DNA of 64,000 nt from CAWJJM01 sp963843275 (GTDB lineage: Bacteria > Acidobacteriota > Thermoanaerobaculia > Multivoradales > JBCCEF01): positions 1,922,001 through 1,986,000 of the forward strand of contig CAWJJM010000012.1 of NCBI GenBank assembly GCA_963843275.1, given 5' to 3'. Both the position numbers and the translations under genes were made by a program. A model generated the notes under the pieces. The model had not been told where the DNA came from. It made no database searches and saw only the letters and a list, made by a program, of their open reading frames with translations. Of the stretch, positions 45,367-56,042 are shown one piece after another. Each line of letters begins with the position of its first letter. Within the stretch, counting starts at the first letter, position 1.

Positions 45367-48329
45367 GGCAGACCCGAGGGATGCGTCCCACCGCGGCCGC
45401 GGCGCTGCTGCTGGCCGCCGCGCTGGTCGTCCCGGGCATCGCCTGGGCGCAGACCAGCACCTCTTCGATCCAGGGGACCGTGCGCAGCGACAGCGGCCCC
45501 CTGCCCGACGCCCAGGTCGAGGCGGTGTCCCCCGACACCGGGTTCCGCCGCAACGCCATCACCACCGGCAACGGCCGCTACGCGCTGAGCGGGCTGACCC
45601 CCGGCGTCTACACGGTGACGGTGTCCGCCGGCGCCTTCGCACCGAAGAGCCGCCAGGTCCAGGTGCTGGTCGGCCAGGACGTCAGGGCCGACTTCGTCCT
45701 CACCCCCTCCGAGGTCTACACCGAGAACGTCACGGTGGTCGGCCAGGCGATCGATCTCCTCGTCGAGACCGACACGTCGGAGGTGGGGACCAACGTCACC
45801 AAGCAGCAGATCGAGGACCTGCCCCAGAACAGCCGCAACTTCCTCAGCTTCGCCGCGCTCGCCCCCGGCGTCCGCTTCACCGAGGACGAGTCGGCGGCGG
45901 GCAAGAAGTTCCGCAGCGGCGGCGAGGACGCGCGGCGCGTCAACGTCTTCGTCGACGGCCTGTCCTACAAGAACGACCTGCTCCAGGGCGGCGCCTTCAT
46001 GCAGGACTCCAGCCGCGGCAACCCGTTCCCGCAGAACGCGCTGCAGGAGTTCCGGGTGCTCACCCAGAACTACAAGGCGGAGTACGAGAAGGCCTCGGCG
46101 GCGGTGATCACCGCGGTGACGAAGTCCGGCACCAACGACTTCCACGGCGACGTCTTCTGGCTCACCCAGGACAAGAGCATGGTGACCCAGGACGACTTCT
46201 CCAAGGCGCGCGGCGACGAGAAGGCCGACTACAGCCGCGACCAGTACGGCCTGTCGGTGGGCGGCCCGATCATCCGCGACAAGCTGCACTTCTTCGTCTC
46301 CTACGAGGCCAACGACCAGGACTACAACGCCACGGTGTTCCGCGGCTCGTCGTTCTCGCTCGCCCCGGCCGAGGTGCAGCAGCGCCTGTCGGGCTACTCC
46401 ACCGGCACGCTCACCTCGCCCTTCGCGGAGGACCTCTACTTCGGCAAGCTGTCGTGGCAGACGGCCCCGAGCCAGGACCTCTACGGCACCTACTACCACC
46501 GCAAGGAGAAGGAGATCCGCGGCTTCGGCGGCCAGCGCACCCGCGACGGCGCCGAGAGCTTCGAGATCGGCACCGACGCCTTCGTCCTCAAGCACGGCTG
46601 GGTCCTCGGCGACGCCTTCAACGAGGCGAGTCTCACCTCCCAGAAGCTGGAGTGGAACCCCACCGCGCTCGCCGCCACCACGCCGCGCGAGAACTACATC
46701 GGCATCCTCGACGTCGGCGGCAAGGACGCCACCCAGGACTTCGTCCAGGACAAGATCGGCCTGCGCGACGACCTGACCTACTACACCGACTGGCACGGCT
46801 CGCACACGCTGAAGGGCGGCGCCTCGGTCAACTGGCTCGACTACGAGATCACCAAGAAGCAGTTCGAGAACGGCCTGTTCGAGTACCGACAGGACGAGAG
46901 CTGGCTGTTCCCCTTCCAGGCGCGGGTCGGCTTCGGCGATCCCACGCTGAAGTTCAGCAACACCCAGGTGGGCCTCTACCTGCAGGACGACTGGCAGGTG
47001 ATGGACAACCTGACCCTGAACCTCGGCGTGCGCTGGGACTACGAGTCGAACATGCTCAACAACGACTACGTGACCCCGCCGGAGGTCGTGTCGGCGCTGC
47101 AGAACTCCTGCCGCACCTACGGCTCGCCGGTCGGCGGCCAGACCCAATGGTGCATCCCCGAGTTCCTCGACCTGTCCCGTTACACCACCGACGGCAACGA
47201 CCGCCCCGCCTACACCGGGATGATCCAGCCGCGGCTCGGCTTCGCCTGGGACGTCTCGAGCGACGGTCACACGGTGGTCTTCGGCGGCTGGGGCCGCTAC
47301 TACGACCGCGTCGTGCTCAACGACATCTTCGACGAGGCCTACCGCCAGCAGTTCAAGATCTACTCGTTCTGCTTCTCGGCCGACGGCAGCCCGGCGCCCA
47401 ACTGCGCCGTGCCGGCTCTGATGTGGGACCCGTCCTACCTGTCGGCCGACGCGCTGCGCCAGCTCGTCGCCAACGGTTCGGCGCCGGGGCCGGAGATCTG
47501 GCTGGTCGACAACGATCTGCGGCCGCCGCGCTCCGACCAGTGGACGCTCGGCGTCCGGCAGCAGCTCGGCAGGTGGCTGGGCTCGCTGTCCTACGTCGAC
47601 GTGCGGACGAAGAACGAGTTCATGGAGTTCTTCGCCGACCTGCCGCCGGGCACGCCCTACAACGACCGCTTCGGCGGCAACGTCCCGATCCCCGGCTACG
47701 CGCGCGCCTTCTACACCGCGCCGGTGGGCAAGCGGACCTACAAGGGCGTGCTGCTGTCGCTCGACCGCCCGCTGACGGTGGACGGCCGCTGGGGCTTCAA
47801 CCTCGCCTACACCTACGCCAAGGCCAAGCAGAACGGCACCGACAACCCGGGTGAGGGGATCGCCTTCGGCGCTTTCGACTACGCCAGCCCCGACGACCTG
47901 TACCTGTTCCCGGGCAGCAACGACGAGCGCAACCGGGTGGTGGCCAGCGGCACCGTGCGGCTGCCGGCGCGCTTCCAGGTCTCGTCGATCATCACCCTGG
48001 GCTCGGGGACGCCGTACACCATCTTCGATAACTCGACCGGCGTCTTCCACGTGCGCTGGAACGAGGGGCGCCCGGAGAAGAAGGACTTCATCATCCCCAA
48101 CGCCTGGGCCTACCGCTCGGTGGACCTGCGGCTCGAGTGGGAGGCGCCGCCGATCAAGGACGTCGGCATCAGCCTGATCGCCGAGGGCTTCAACATCTTC
48201 GACTTCGACAACTACAACGGCTTCGAGACCTTCAAGCCGGCGCTGCCCGACGTCAACCCGAACTTCGGCAAGCCCACGTCGGAGTTCAACACCCGTCGCT
48301 ACCAGGTCGGAGCGCGGGTGCGCTTCTGA
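45363..48329 (+). CDS. TonB-dependent receptor with carboxypeptidase regulatory-like domain (Oar-type)
   Basis: Outer-membrane active transporter of 988 residues. Signal peptide ending 'GIAWAQ', then a carboxypeptidase-like/CNA-B domain (about 30-120, 'IQGTVRSDSGPLPDAQVEAVSPDTG'), a plug ('VTKQQIEDLPQNSRNFLSFAALAPGVRF', 'FVDGLSYKND') and a 22-strand barrel ending in 'RRYQVGARVRF' with terminal Phe. Large TonB receptors of this type are multiplied in Acidobacteria. In this operon, the ligand is probably an oligosaccharide. No TonB/ExbBD in the window. Intact. Start overlaps the LacI stop. Confidence 0.93.
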   Translation: MRQTRGMRPTAAAALLLAAALVVPGIAWAQTSTSSIQGTVRSDSGPLPDAQVEAVSPDTGFRRNAITTGNGRYALSGLTPGVYTVTVSAGAFAPKSRQVQVLVGQDVRADFVLTPSEVYTENVTVVGQAIDLLVETDTSEVGTNVTKQQIEDLPQNSRNFLSFAALAPGVRFTEDESAAGKKFRSGGEDARRVNVFVDGLSYKNDLLQGGAFMQDSSRGNPFPQNALQEFRVLTQNYKAEYEKASAAVITAVTKSGTNDFHGDVFWLTQDKSMVTQDDFSKARGDEKADYSRDQYGLSVGGPIIRDKLHFFVSYEANDQDYNATVFRGSSFSLAPAEVQQRLSGYSTGTLTSPFAEDLYFGKLSWQTAPSQDLYGTYYHRKEKEIRGFGGQRTRDGAESFEIGTDAFVLKHGWVLGDAFNEASLTSQKLEWNPTALAATTPRENYIGILDVGGKDATQDFVQDKIGLRDDLTYYTDWHGSHTLKGGASVNWLDYEITKKQFENGLFEYRQDESWLFPFQARVGFGDPTLKFSNTQVGLYLQDDWQVMDNLTLNLGVRWDYESNMLNNDYVTPPEVVSALQNSCRTYGSPVGGQTQWCIPEFLDLSRYTTDGNDRPAYTGMIQPRLGFAWDVSSDGHTVVFGGWGRYYDRVVLNDIFDEAYRQQFKIYSFCFSADGSPAPNCAVPALMWDPSYLSADALRQLVANGSAPGPEIWLVDNDLRPPRSDQWTLGVRQQLGRWLGSLSYVDVRTKNEFMEFFADLPPGTPYNDRFGGNVPIPGYARAFYTAPVGKRTYKGVLLSLDRPLTVDGRWGFNLAYTYAKAKQNGTDNPGEGIAFGAFDYASPDDLYLFPGSNDERNRVVASGTVRLPARFQVSSIITLGSGTPYTIFDNSTGVFHVRWNEGRPEKKDFIIPNAWAYRSVDLRLEWEAPPIKDVGISLIAEGFNIFDFDNYNGFETFKPALPDVNPNFGKPTSEFNTRRYQVGARVRF

Positions 48330-49846
48330 GGTCGGCGCGCCCGGCGCCCGACGCCGGGACCCCCGTCCGACCGCGGACGTCCCGGGGAGGGTTCCTCCCT
48401 CTCCGGGGCGTCCCCGTCGTCCTCCTCGCCGCGCTGGTGTGGGGAGCGGCGTGTGCCCCGCCGCCGCGCGTCGCCGAGCCGCCGGCGCAACCGGCGCCGG
48501 CGGCGGTCGGGGCGGCGGCGCGCGACGCCTTCCTCGACGAGCTCGAGGAGCGCACCTTCCGCTTCTTCTGGGAGCGCGCCGACCCCGCCACCGGGCTGGT
48601 CGCAGACCGCTGGCCCACCGAGTCGTTCGCCTCGATCGCCGCCACCGGCTTCGGGCTGACCGCCGACCTGGTGGGCGTCGAGCGCGGCTGGGTGAGCCGG
48701 GCCGAGGCGCGCCAGCGGGTGCTCGCCACCCTGCGCTTCCTGTGGCGGGCGCCGCAGGGCCCGCAGCCGCGGGGCACCAGCGGCTACCGCGGCTTCTTCT
48801 ACCACTTCCTCGATCCGGCCACCGGCGAGCGCTTCGAGACGGTCGAGCTGTCGTCGATCGACACCACGCTGCTGCTCGCCGGGGTGCTGGCCTGCCGCGG
48901 CTGGTTCGACGGCGACGACCCCGCGGAGGCCGAGATCCGTGACCTCGCCCGCCGCATCTACGAGCGGGTGGAGTGGACCTGGCTGCAGCCCCGGGCGCCG
49001 CTGGTGGCGATGGGCTGGAAGCCCGAGGAGGGCTTCCTCGGCTACGATTGGCACGGCTACGACGAGGCGATGCTGCTCTACCTCCTGGCCCTCGGCTCGC
49101 CCACCCACCCGGTGGCCGCGGAAGCCTGGGAGGCCTACAGCCGCACCTATCGCTGGGAACGGTTCCAGGGCTACGAGTTCGTGCAGTTCGGCCCGTTGTT
49201 CGGGCACCAGTACAGCCACGTGTGGGTCGACTTCCGCGACCTGCGCGACGCCTTCATGCGCGCTCACGACAGCGACTACTTCGAGAACTCCCGCCGCGCC
49301 ACCCTCGCCCAACGCGCCTGGGCGATCGCCAACCCGCGCGGCTGGGAGGGCCTGGGGCCCGAGGTGTGGGGGATCACCGCCTGCGACGGACCCGCCGACC
49401 TCGAGCACGACTTCCACGGCGAGAAGCGCCGCTTCTGGACCTACGCGGCGCGCGGCCTGGAGGCGCGTTTCGACGTGGAGGACGGCACCGTGGCCCCCAC
49501 CGCCGCCGGCGGCTCGGTGCCCTTCGCGCCCGACGAGGCGATCGCCGCCCTGATGGAGATGCGCCGCCGCTGGGGCGCCGAGCTGTGGGGCGAGTACGGC
49601 TTCCGCGACGCCTTCAACCCCAGCTTCGACTTCACCGACGTCGCCGTGCACCACGGCCGCGTCGTCCCCGGCGTCGGCTGGTTCGACGGCGACTGGCTGG
49701 GGATCGACCAGGGGCCGATCCTGTTGATGATCGAGAACCACCGCTCGGGCCGCGTGTGGGAGGTGATGCGGCGCGACCCCGACCTCCGGCGCGGCCTCGA
49801 GCGGGCCGGCTTCACGGGCGGATGGCTCGACGGCGCCCCGGGCTGA
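48326..49846 (+). CDS. Glucoamylase-family (PF10091/GH144-type) lipoprotein
   Basis: Predicted lipoprotein of about 506 residues: 'VVLLAALVWGAAC' is a lipobox. The catalytic (alpha/alpha)6 domain has family motifs 'FRFFWERADPATGLVADRWP', 'SFASIAATGFGLTADLVGVERGW', 'TTLLLAGVLACRGWF', 'GFLGYDWHGYDEAMLLYLLALGSPTHPV', 'FGHQYSHVWVDFRDL', 'YFENSRRATLAQRAW' and 'WGITACDGP'. This family includes endo-beta-1,2-glucanases (GH144), and that activity is possible here. No ATG, GTG or TTG precedes the signal peptide after the TonB receptor stop; a CTG overlapping that stop (CTGA) is the only candidate start. Confidence 0.8.
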   Translation: MRSARPAPDAGTPVRPRTSRGGFLPLRGVPVVLLAALVWGAACAPPPRVAEPPAQPAPAAVGAAARDAFLDELEERTFRFFWERADPATGLVADRWPTESFASIAATGFGLTADLVGVERGWVSRAEARQRVLATLRFLWRAPQGPQPRGTSGYRGFFYHFLDPATGERFETVELSSIDTTLLLAGVLACRGWFDGDDPAEAEIRDLARRIYERVEWTWLQPRAPLVAMGWKPEEGFLGYDWHGYDEAMLLYLLALGSPTHPVAAEAWEAYSRTYRWERFQGYEFVQFGPLFGHQYSHVWVDFRDLRDAFMRAHDSDYFENSRRATLAQRAWAIANPRGWEGLGPEVWGITACDGPADLEHDFHGEKRRFWTYAARGLEARFDVEDGTVAPTAAGGSVPFAPDEAIAALMEMRRRWGAELWGEYGFRDAFNPSFDFTDVAVHHGRVVPGVGWFDGDWLGIDQGPILLMIENHRSGRVWEVMRRDPDLRRGLERAGFTGGWLDGAPG

Positions 49847-51150
49847 GCCCGGCGGCCGCGGCGCGGGCGGCCGCGCTGGCCCTGGCCGCCGCCGTCGCCG
49901 CCGGCTGCGCCGCCGGCGGCCCGGACGCCCCCGCCGTGGTCCGCTTCTGGGCCTTCGGCCGCGAGGGCGAGGTGGTGCGCCAGATGGTGCCGGACTTCGA
50001 GCGCCGCCACCCGGGGATCCGGGTCGAGGTGCAGCAGATCCCCTGGACCGCGGCCCACGAGAAGCTGCTCACCGCCTACGTCGGCAAGGCGACCCCCGAC
50101 GCCGCGCAGCTCGGCAACACCTGGGTGCCGGAGCTGACGGCGCTGGGCGCGCTGGTGCCGCTCGACGACCGCATCGCCGCCTCGCCGGCGATCGACCCGG
50201 GCGATTACTTCGGCGGCGTCTGGGACACCAACGTGCTCGACGGGGCGGTGTGGGGCGTGCCCTGGTACGTCGACACCCGGGTGATCTTCTACCGCACCGA
50301 CCTGGTGCCGCAGGACCTCTGGCCGCCGCACTCGTGGGACGAGTGGCGGCGCGCCATGGAGGCGATGCGGCGGGCCGGCCGCCCCGGCACCTACCCGATC
50401 CTGCTGCCGCTCGACGAGTGGCCGCAGCCGGTGCTGCTGGCGCTGCAGGCCGGCGCCGACCTGCTCGCCGACGGCGGCCGCCACGCCGACTTCCGCTCCC
50501 CCGCCTTCCGCCGCGCCTTCGCCTTCTACACCGGCCTGTTCGCCGACGGGCTGGCGCCCTCGCTCGACGCCTCCGGCCTCGCCAACCTCTACCAGCAGTT
50601 CGCCGACGGCACCTACGCCAGCCTGATCACCGGGCCGTGGAACCTCGGCGAGTTCCGCGACCGGCTGCCGGCGGCGCTGCAGGACCGCTGGTCCACCGCC
50701 CCGGTGCCGCCGCCCGAGCCCGGCATGGAGTACCCCGGCGCGTCGCTCGCCGGCGGCTCGAGCCTGGTGGTGTTCCGCCGCTCGGAACGGCCGGACGCGG
50801 CCTGGGCGTGGATCGAGTACCTGTCGGCGCCCGCGCAGCAGGCGCGCTTCTACGAGCTCACCGGCGACCTGCCCTCGCGCCCCACCGCCTGGGAGACCAC
50901 GCGCCTCGCCGGCGACCCCAAGGCGGCCGCCTTCCGCGTGCAGCTCGAGCACGTCGTGCCCACCCCCAAGGTACCGGAGTGGGAGCAGATCGCCACCCGC
51001 ATCATGCAGGCCGGCGAGCAGGTGGCGCGCGGCGGGCGCGACCTCGACGCGGCGCTGGCCGCCCTCGACGCCGACGTCGACGCGATGCTGGCCAAGCGGC
51101 GCTGGATGCTCGACCGCGCCGCGGCGGCCGCCGGGGAGGACGCCCGGTGA
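49822..51150 (+). CDS. Sugar ABC transporter substrate-binding lipoprotein
   Basis: Extracytoplasmic carbohydrate-binding protein of 442 residues, family SBP_bac_1/MalE-like. The signal 'AAALALAAAVAAGCAAGG' has a lipobox. Conserved segments: 'VRFWAFGREGEVVRQMVPDFERRHPGIRVEV', 'KATPDAAQLGNTWVPEL', 'WGVPWYVDTRVIFYRTDL' and 'GTYASLITGPWNLGEF'. Overlaps the previous gene by 25 nt in another frame and the following permease gene by GTGA. It would feed the two permeases that follow. Confidence 0.9.
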   Translation: MARRRPGLSPAAAARAAALALAAAVAAGCAAGGPDAPAVVRFWAFGREGEVVRQMVPDFERRHPGIRVEVQQIPWTAAHEKLLTAYVGKATPDAAQLGNTWVPELTALGALVPLDDRIAASPAIDPGDYFGGVWDTNVLDGAVWGVPWYVDTRVIFYRTDLVPQDLWPPHSWDEWRRAMEAMRRAGRPGTYPILLPLDEWPQPVLLALQAGADLLADGGRHADFRSPAFRRAFAFYTGLFADGLAPSLDASGLANLYQQFADGTYASLITGPWNLGEFRDRLPAALQDRWSTAPVPPPEPGMEYPGASLAGGSSLVVFRRSERPDAAWAWIEYLSAPAQQARFYELTGDLPSRPTAWETTRLAGDPKAAAFRVQLEHVVPTPKVPEWEQIATRIMQAGEQVARGGRDLDAALAALDADVDAMLAKRRWMLDRAAAAAGEDAR

Positions 51151-52046
51151 CGGCGCGCGGCGGCTCGCGCGCCGAGACGCGCGCGGCGTGGATGCTCGTC
51201 GGGCCGGCGCTGGCCGCCATCGCCGCCTTCTTCGCCCTGCCGTTGGCGGCGGCGCTGGTGCTGTCGCTGACCGACTTCGACATCTACGCGGTCGCCGACC
51301 TCGGCAACGCCCGCTGGGCGGGGCTGGGCAACTACGCCCGCCTGCTCGCCGACCCGCTGTTCTGGAAGGTGCTGCGCAACACCCTGGTGTTCGTGGCGGT
51401 GGGCGTGCCGCTGACCCTGGGCGCGGCGCTCGGCGGCGCCCTGCTGCTGCACTCGCCGCTGGCGCGGCTGCGCGGCCTCTACCGCACGGTCTTCTTCGCC
51501 CCGGTGGTGACCACCCTGGTGGCGGTGGCGGTGGTGTGGCGTTACCTCTACCACGTGCGCTACGGGCTGATCAACCAGTTCCTCGGGCTCCTCGGGCTGC
51601 CGGCGGTCGACTGGCTCGGCGACCCGGCCTGGGCGATGGTGGCGATCAGCGTGCTCGCCGCCTGGCGCCTGTTCGGCTACGGGCTGGTCATCTTCCTCGC
51701 CGGGCTGGAGGCGATCCCCGAGTCGCTCTACGAAGCGGCGCGGATCGACGGCGCCGGCGCCTGGCGGCGGCTGGTCGACATCACCCTGCCGTCGCTGCGG
51801 CCGACCGCCGTCTTCGTCGCCGTGCTGGTGACGGTCAACGTCTTCCAGATCTTCGCCGAGCCCTACGTGATGACCCGCGGCGGGCCGCTCCACGCCACCA
51901 CCTCGATCACCCTGCTGATGTACGAGCAGGGCTTCCGCTGGTGGAACATGGGCAACGCGGCGGCGATCGCCTTCGTCCTCTTCGCCCTGATCGTGGTCAC
52001 CACCGGGCTGCAGGTCGGGCTGCGGCGGCTGGGGGGCCGGCGGTGA
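51147..52046 (+). CDS. Sugar ABC transporter permease (MalF/UgpA type)
   Basis: Inner-membrane permease of 299 residues with six helices. The cytoplasmic EAA loop for ATPase docking is 'EAARIDGAGAWRRLVDITLPSLRPT', and 'FFAPVVTTLVAVAVVWRYLYH' lies before it. N-terminal 'AAWMLVGPALAAIAAFFALPL' is typical. GTG start inside GTGA; overlaps the next permease start in the same manner. Partner of the binding protein upstream. Confidence 0.92.
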   Translation: MTARGGSRAETRAAWMLVGPALAAIAAFFALPLAAALVLSLTDFDIYAVADLGNARWAGLGNYARLLADPLFWKVLRNTLVFVAVGVPLTLGAALGGALLLHSPLARLRGLYRTVFFAPVVTTLVAVAVVWRYLYHVRYGLINQFLGLLGLPAVDWLGDPAWAMVAISVLAAWRLFGYGLVIFLAGLEAIPESLYEAARIDGAGAWRRLVDITLPSLRPTAVFVAVLVTVNVFQIFAEPYVMTRGGPLHATTSITLLMYEQGFRWWNMGNAAAIAFVLFALIVVTTGLQVGLRRLGGRR

Positions 52047-52864
52047 AGCGGCGGCTCGCGGCGTGGGCGGTCAACGGGGGGCTGGCGCTGTTCGCCCTGG
52101 CCACCGCCTTCCCGCTGCTGTGGATGCTGTCGGCGTCGTTCATGGTGCGCGGCGAGGCGATGTCGCTGCCGCCGCCGCTGCTGCCGTCGGCCCCCACCCT
52201 GGCCCACTACCGCGACCTGTTCTCCCGCCTCGACCTCGAGCGGGCGCTGGCCAACACGCTGCTGCTGTCGGTGGCGATCACCGCCATCTCGCTGACCTGC
52301 AACGCGGCGGCGGGCTATGCCTTCGCCAAGCTGCGCTTCCGCGGCCGCGACCGGCTCTTCGCCGTGCTCGTCGCCACCCTGGTGGTGCCGCCCCAGGTCA
52401 CCGTGCTGCCGCTCTTCCTCGAGGTGCGCAGCCTGGGGCTGGTCAACTCCTACGGCGGGGTGATCGTCGCCGGCATCGCCACCGTCTTCGGCATCTTCCT
52501 GGTGCGCCAGTTCGCCCTCGCCATCCCCGACGACCTGCTCGATGCGGCGCGGGTCGACGGCGCCTCGGAGCTGCGCATCTTCGCCACCGTGGTGCTGCCG
52601 CTGCTGCGCCCGATCCTGCTGACGCTGGGCGTGTTCACCTTCCTCAGCGCGTGGAACGACTTCATGTGGCCGTTGATCGTGCTCACCGACGAGTCGAAGT
52701 ACACCCTGCCGGTGGCGATCGCCAACCTGTCGGGCGAGCACGTCCAGGACACCGAGCTGATGATGGCCGGCGCGGTGGTCACGGTGGCGCCGGCGGTGCT
52801 GCTCTTCCTGGCGCTGCAGCGCCACTACGTCCGCGGCATCCTGATGGGAGGGGTCAAGGAATGA
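52043..52864 (+). CDS. Sugar ABC transporter permease (MalG/UgpE type)
   Basis: Second permease of 273 residues. N-terminal 'LFALATAFPLLWMLSASFM', the EAA loop 'DAARVDGASELRIFATVVLPLLRPI', then 'FLSAWNDFMWPLIVL' and a C-terminal 'RHYVRGILMGGVK', all diagnostic of MalG-like proteins. GTG start in a GTGA overlap. The ATP-binding subunit is not adjacent; a frame-broken UgpC/MsmK-type ATPase at 61849-62956 probably serves this transporter. Confidence 0.93.
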   Translation: MKRRLAAWAVNGGLALFALATAFPLLWMLSASFMVRGEAMSLPPPLLPSAPTLAHYRDLFSRLDLERALANTLLLSVAITAISLTCNAAAGYAFAKLRFRGRDRLFAVLVATLVVPPQVTVLPLFLEVRSLGLVNSYGGVIVAGIATVFGIFLVRQFALAIPDDLLDAARVDGASELRIFATVVLPLLRPILLTLGVFTFLSAWNDFMWPLIVLTDESKYTLPVAIANLSGEHVQDTELMMAGAVVTVAPAVLLFLALQRHYVRGILMGGVKE

Positions 52865-55800
52865 GGCACCGTCGCGCCGCCCTGCTGGCCACCCTCGCCC
52901 CCGCCCTGCTCGCGCTGGGGGCGAGCGGCCCGCCGGCCGCCCTCACCGACCCCGCCGCCTGGGAGGCGGCGCCGGCCGAGGGGGTCGAGCTCCACCTCGC
53001 CGCGACCACCGGCCCCGCCGGCGGTCCGGCGCTGCGCCTGGACTGGGACTTCCACGGCCACGGCGGCTGGGCCGCCGCCCGCCACCCGCTCGACCTCGTG
53101 CTGCCGCCGAGCTGGGAGCTGCGCTTCGCGCTGCGCGGCAGCGGGCCGGCCAACAAGCTCGAGGTCAAGCTGATCGACCCGTCGGGCGAGAACGTCTGGT
53201 GGCACGTGCGCCCCGCCGCGGGCTGGCCCGAGGACTGGACACCGGTGCGCATCCGGAAGCGCCAGGTGAGCTTCGCCTGGGGGCCTGTCGGCGGCGGCGA
53301 GCCCGAGCGGCTCGGGGCGCTGGAGCTGGCGGTCACCGCCGGCGACGGCGGCCGCGGGTCGCTGGAGATCGCCGGCCTCGAGCTGGTGCCCACCGAGCCG
53401 CCACGACCGCCCGCCGGACCGCCCACGGCGGCGGCCTCGAGCGCCGCGGCCGGCCATCCCGCGGTGGCCGCCCTCGACGCCGACCCGGCCACCGCCTGGC
53501 GCCCCGCGGGCGACGGCGCCGCCGCCCTCACCGTCGACCTGCGGGGCGACGTCGAGCTCGGCGGCCTCACCTTGCGCTGGGAGCCGGGGCGGGCGCCGTC
53601 CGCCTACGGCGTCGAGCTGTCGCGCGACGGGACGAGCTGGGAGACGGCGCGGCCGCCCGACCCGGCCGGCGCCCCGGAGAGCCACCTGCCGCTGCCCGAC
53701 GCCGAAGCGCACTGGATCCGCCTCACCCTGCCCGCCGGCGCCTGCGCGGACGGCTGCGGCCTCGCCGAGCTGGTGGTGCGCCCGCTCGCCTTCGGCCGCT
53801 CGCCGAACGACCTCTTCGCCGCCCTGGCCGCCGAGGCGCCGCGCGGCGCCTACCCGCGCGGCTTCTCCGGCGAGGCGGTCTACTGGACGGTGGTCGGCGT
53901 CGACGGCGACCCGGAGGAGGTGCTGTTCTCCGAGGACGGCGCGGTCGGGCTGGGGACGGAGCGCCCGGCGCTCGAGCCCTTCCTCTCCACCGGCGGGCGC
54001 CTGTGGAGCTGGGCCGACGTCGATGTCGACCGCACCCTGCTCGACGGCGACCTGCCGCTCCCGGAGGCCGCCTGGCGGCTGCCCGGCGCCCGCCTCGAGA
54101 TCGCGCCGGTGGCGACCGGGCGGTCGGGGGCGTCGACCCTGCGGGTGCGCTACCGGGTCGTCAACTCCGGCGCCGACCGCCTGCGCGGCCGCCTGCTGCT
54201 GGCCGTCCGGCCGTTCCAGGTCGACCCGCCGGTGCAGTTCCTCAACCTCGCCGGGGGCGTCGCCGCCGATCCGGCGGCTCGCCTGCGACGGCGACCTGCT
54301 GGCGGTCGACGGCACCCCGCGGGTCGCGGCGTCGCCGGCCGCCGACGCCTGCGGCGCCGTCGCCTTCGAGCGCGGCCGGCTCCTCGACGCGCTGCGCGCC
54401 GGTCGCGTGCCGGCGGCGGCGGCCGTGGACGACCCCACCGGCTTCGCCGCCGGCGCCCTCGCCTGGGACCTCGACCTCGGCGCCGGGGGACGCGACCGAG
54501 GTGATCGTCGCCGCGCCGCTCTCGGCGCCGCCCGCCGCCGCGGCGCTGCGGGCGGCCGCCGGCGAGCCCTTCGCGACGCTGCGCGAGGCGGAGCGGCGGC
54601 GCTGGCGCGCCCTGGTCGACACCGTCGGCCTCGACCTGCCGCCCGCCGCCGACCGGCTGACGTCCGCGCTGCGCTCGAGCCTGGCCTGGATCCTCATCCA
54701 CCGCGACGGCCCCGCCATCCAGCCCGGCTCCCGCGCCTACGCCCGCTCGTGGATCCGCGACGGTTCGCTCACCGGCACCGCGCTGCTGCGCCTCGGCCAC
54801 GGCGACGTGGCGCGCGACTTCGCCGAGTGGTTCGCGGGCTTCCAGTACCCCGACGGCAAGGTGCCCTGCTGCGTCGACCGCCGCGGCGCCGATCCGGTGG
54901 TCGAGAACGACAGCCACGGCGAGCTCGTCCACCTGATCGCGGAGGTCTTCGCGACCACGGGCGACCGGCGCTTCGCACACCGCATGCTGCCCCACGTCCA
55001 GGCCGCCCTCGACGCCATCGAGGCGCTGCGCCAGCAGCGTCGGACCCCCGCCTACCGGGAGCCCCCGAACCTCGCCTTCTGGGGCCTGTTGCCGGAGTCG
55101 ATCAGCCACGAGGGCTACTCCGCCCACCCCGTGCACTCCTACTGGGACGACGTGTGGGCCTACCGCGGGCTCGACGACGGCGTGACCCTGGCGGCGGCGC
55201 TGGGGCGCCGCGACCTCGCCGCCGAGTGGGCCCGCCGGCGGGACGAGCTGCGCGCCGACCTGCTGGCCTCGATGGCCCGGGTGCGCGGGCGCGACCGCCT
55301 GCGCTACCTGCCGGCGAGCGCCGACCTCGGCGACTTCGATCCCACCTCGACGACCGTCGCGCTCGACCCCGGCGGACTGCTCCCGTTCCTTCCGCCCGGC
55401 GCCGTCGTCGCCACCTTCGAGCGCTTCTGGGACGAGTTCACCGCCCGCAGGAACAGCCTCCGCGAGTGGGACGCCTACACCCCCTACGAGATCCGCAACG
55501 TCGGCGCCTTCGTGCGCCTGGGCTGGAAGGACCGCGCCCACCAGCTCCTCGCCGCCTACCTCGCCGACCAGCGGCCGCCGGAGTGGAACGGCTGGCCGGA
55601 GGTGGTGACCCGGACCTACCGGGAGCCGCGCTTCCTCGGCGACCTGCCGCACGGCTGGGTCGCCTCCGACTTCATCCGCTCGGTCCTCGACCTCGTGGCC
55701 TACGACGACCGCGGCACCGGGCGCCTGGTGCTCGCAGCCGGAGTGCCGGCCGGCTGGCTGGACGGCGACGGCGTCGGGGTGCGCGGGCTGGCGACCCACG

Positions 55801-56042
55801 AGGGGTCGCTCACCTACCGCCTGGAGCGGCACGGCGGGGGGGTCCGGTACCGCGTCGAGCCCGGGCTGGCGGCGCCGCCCGGCGGCATCGTGTTCACCTG
55901 GCCCCTCGCCGACCGCGCCGACCACGCCGTGGTCGACGGCCGGCCCCACGACCTCGAGCCCGACGGGACGCTGCGCGTCCCCCGGCCGCCCCGGGAAGTC
56001 GACCTGTTGCCGGCGGGCGGCGGCAGCGGAGGAAGCCGATGA
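52861..56042 (+). CDS. Secreted discoidin / six-hairpin glycosidase-like protein (two frameshifts)
   Basis: Exported protein of about 1060 residues. After the signal peptide come a jelly-roll carbohydrate-binding region (about 30-180), an F5/8 type C (discoidin) domain (about 195-310, 'AALDADPATAWRP', 'HWIRLTLP'), a beta domain, and a C-terminal (alpha/alpha)6-barrel: 'SSLAWILIHRDGPAIQPGSRAYARSWIRDGSLTG', 'YPDGKVPCCVDRRGADPVVENDSHGE' and 'WNGWPEVV'. Such proteins occur beside GH94 phosphorylases; the catalytic activity is not established. Single-base shifts near 54283 and 54488 interrupt it; frames rejoin to full length. Start ATG overlaps the permease, with GGAGG nearby. Confidence 0.75.
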
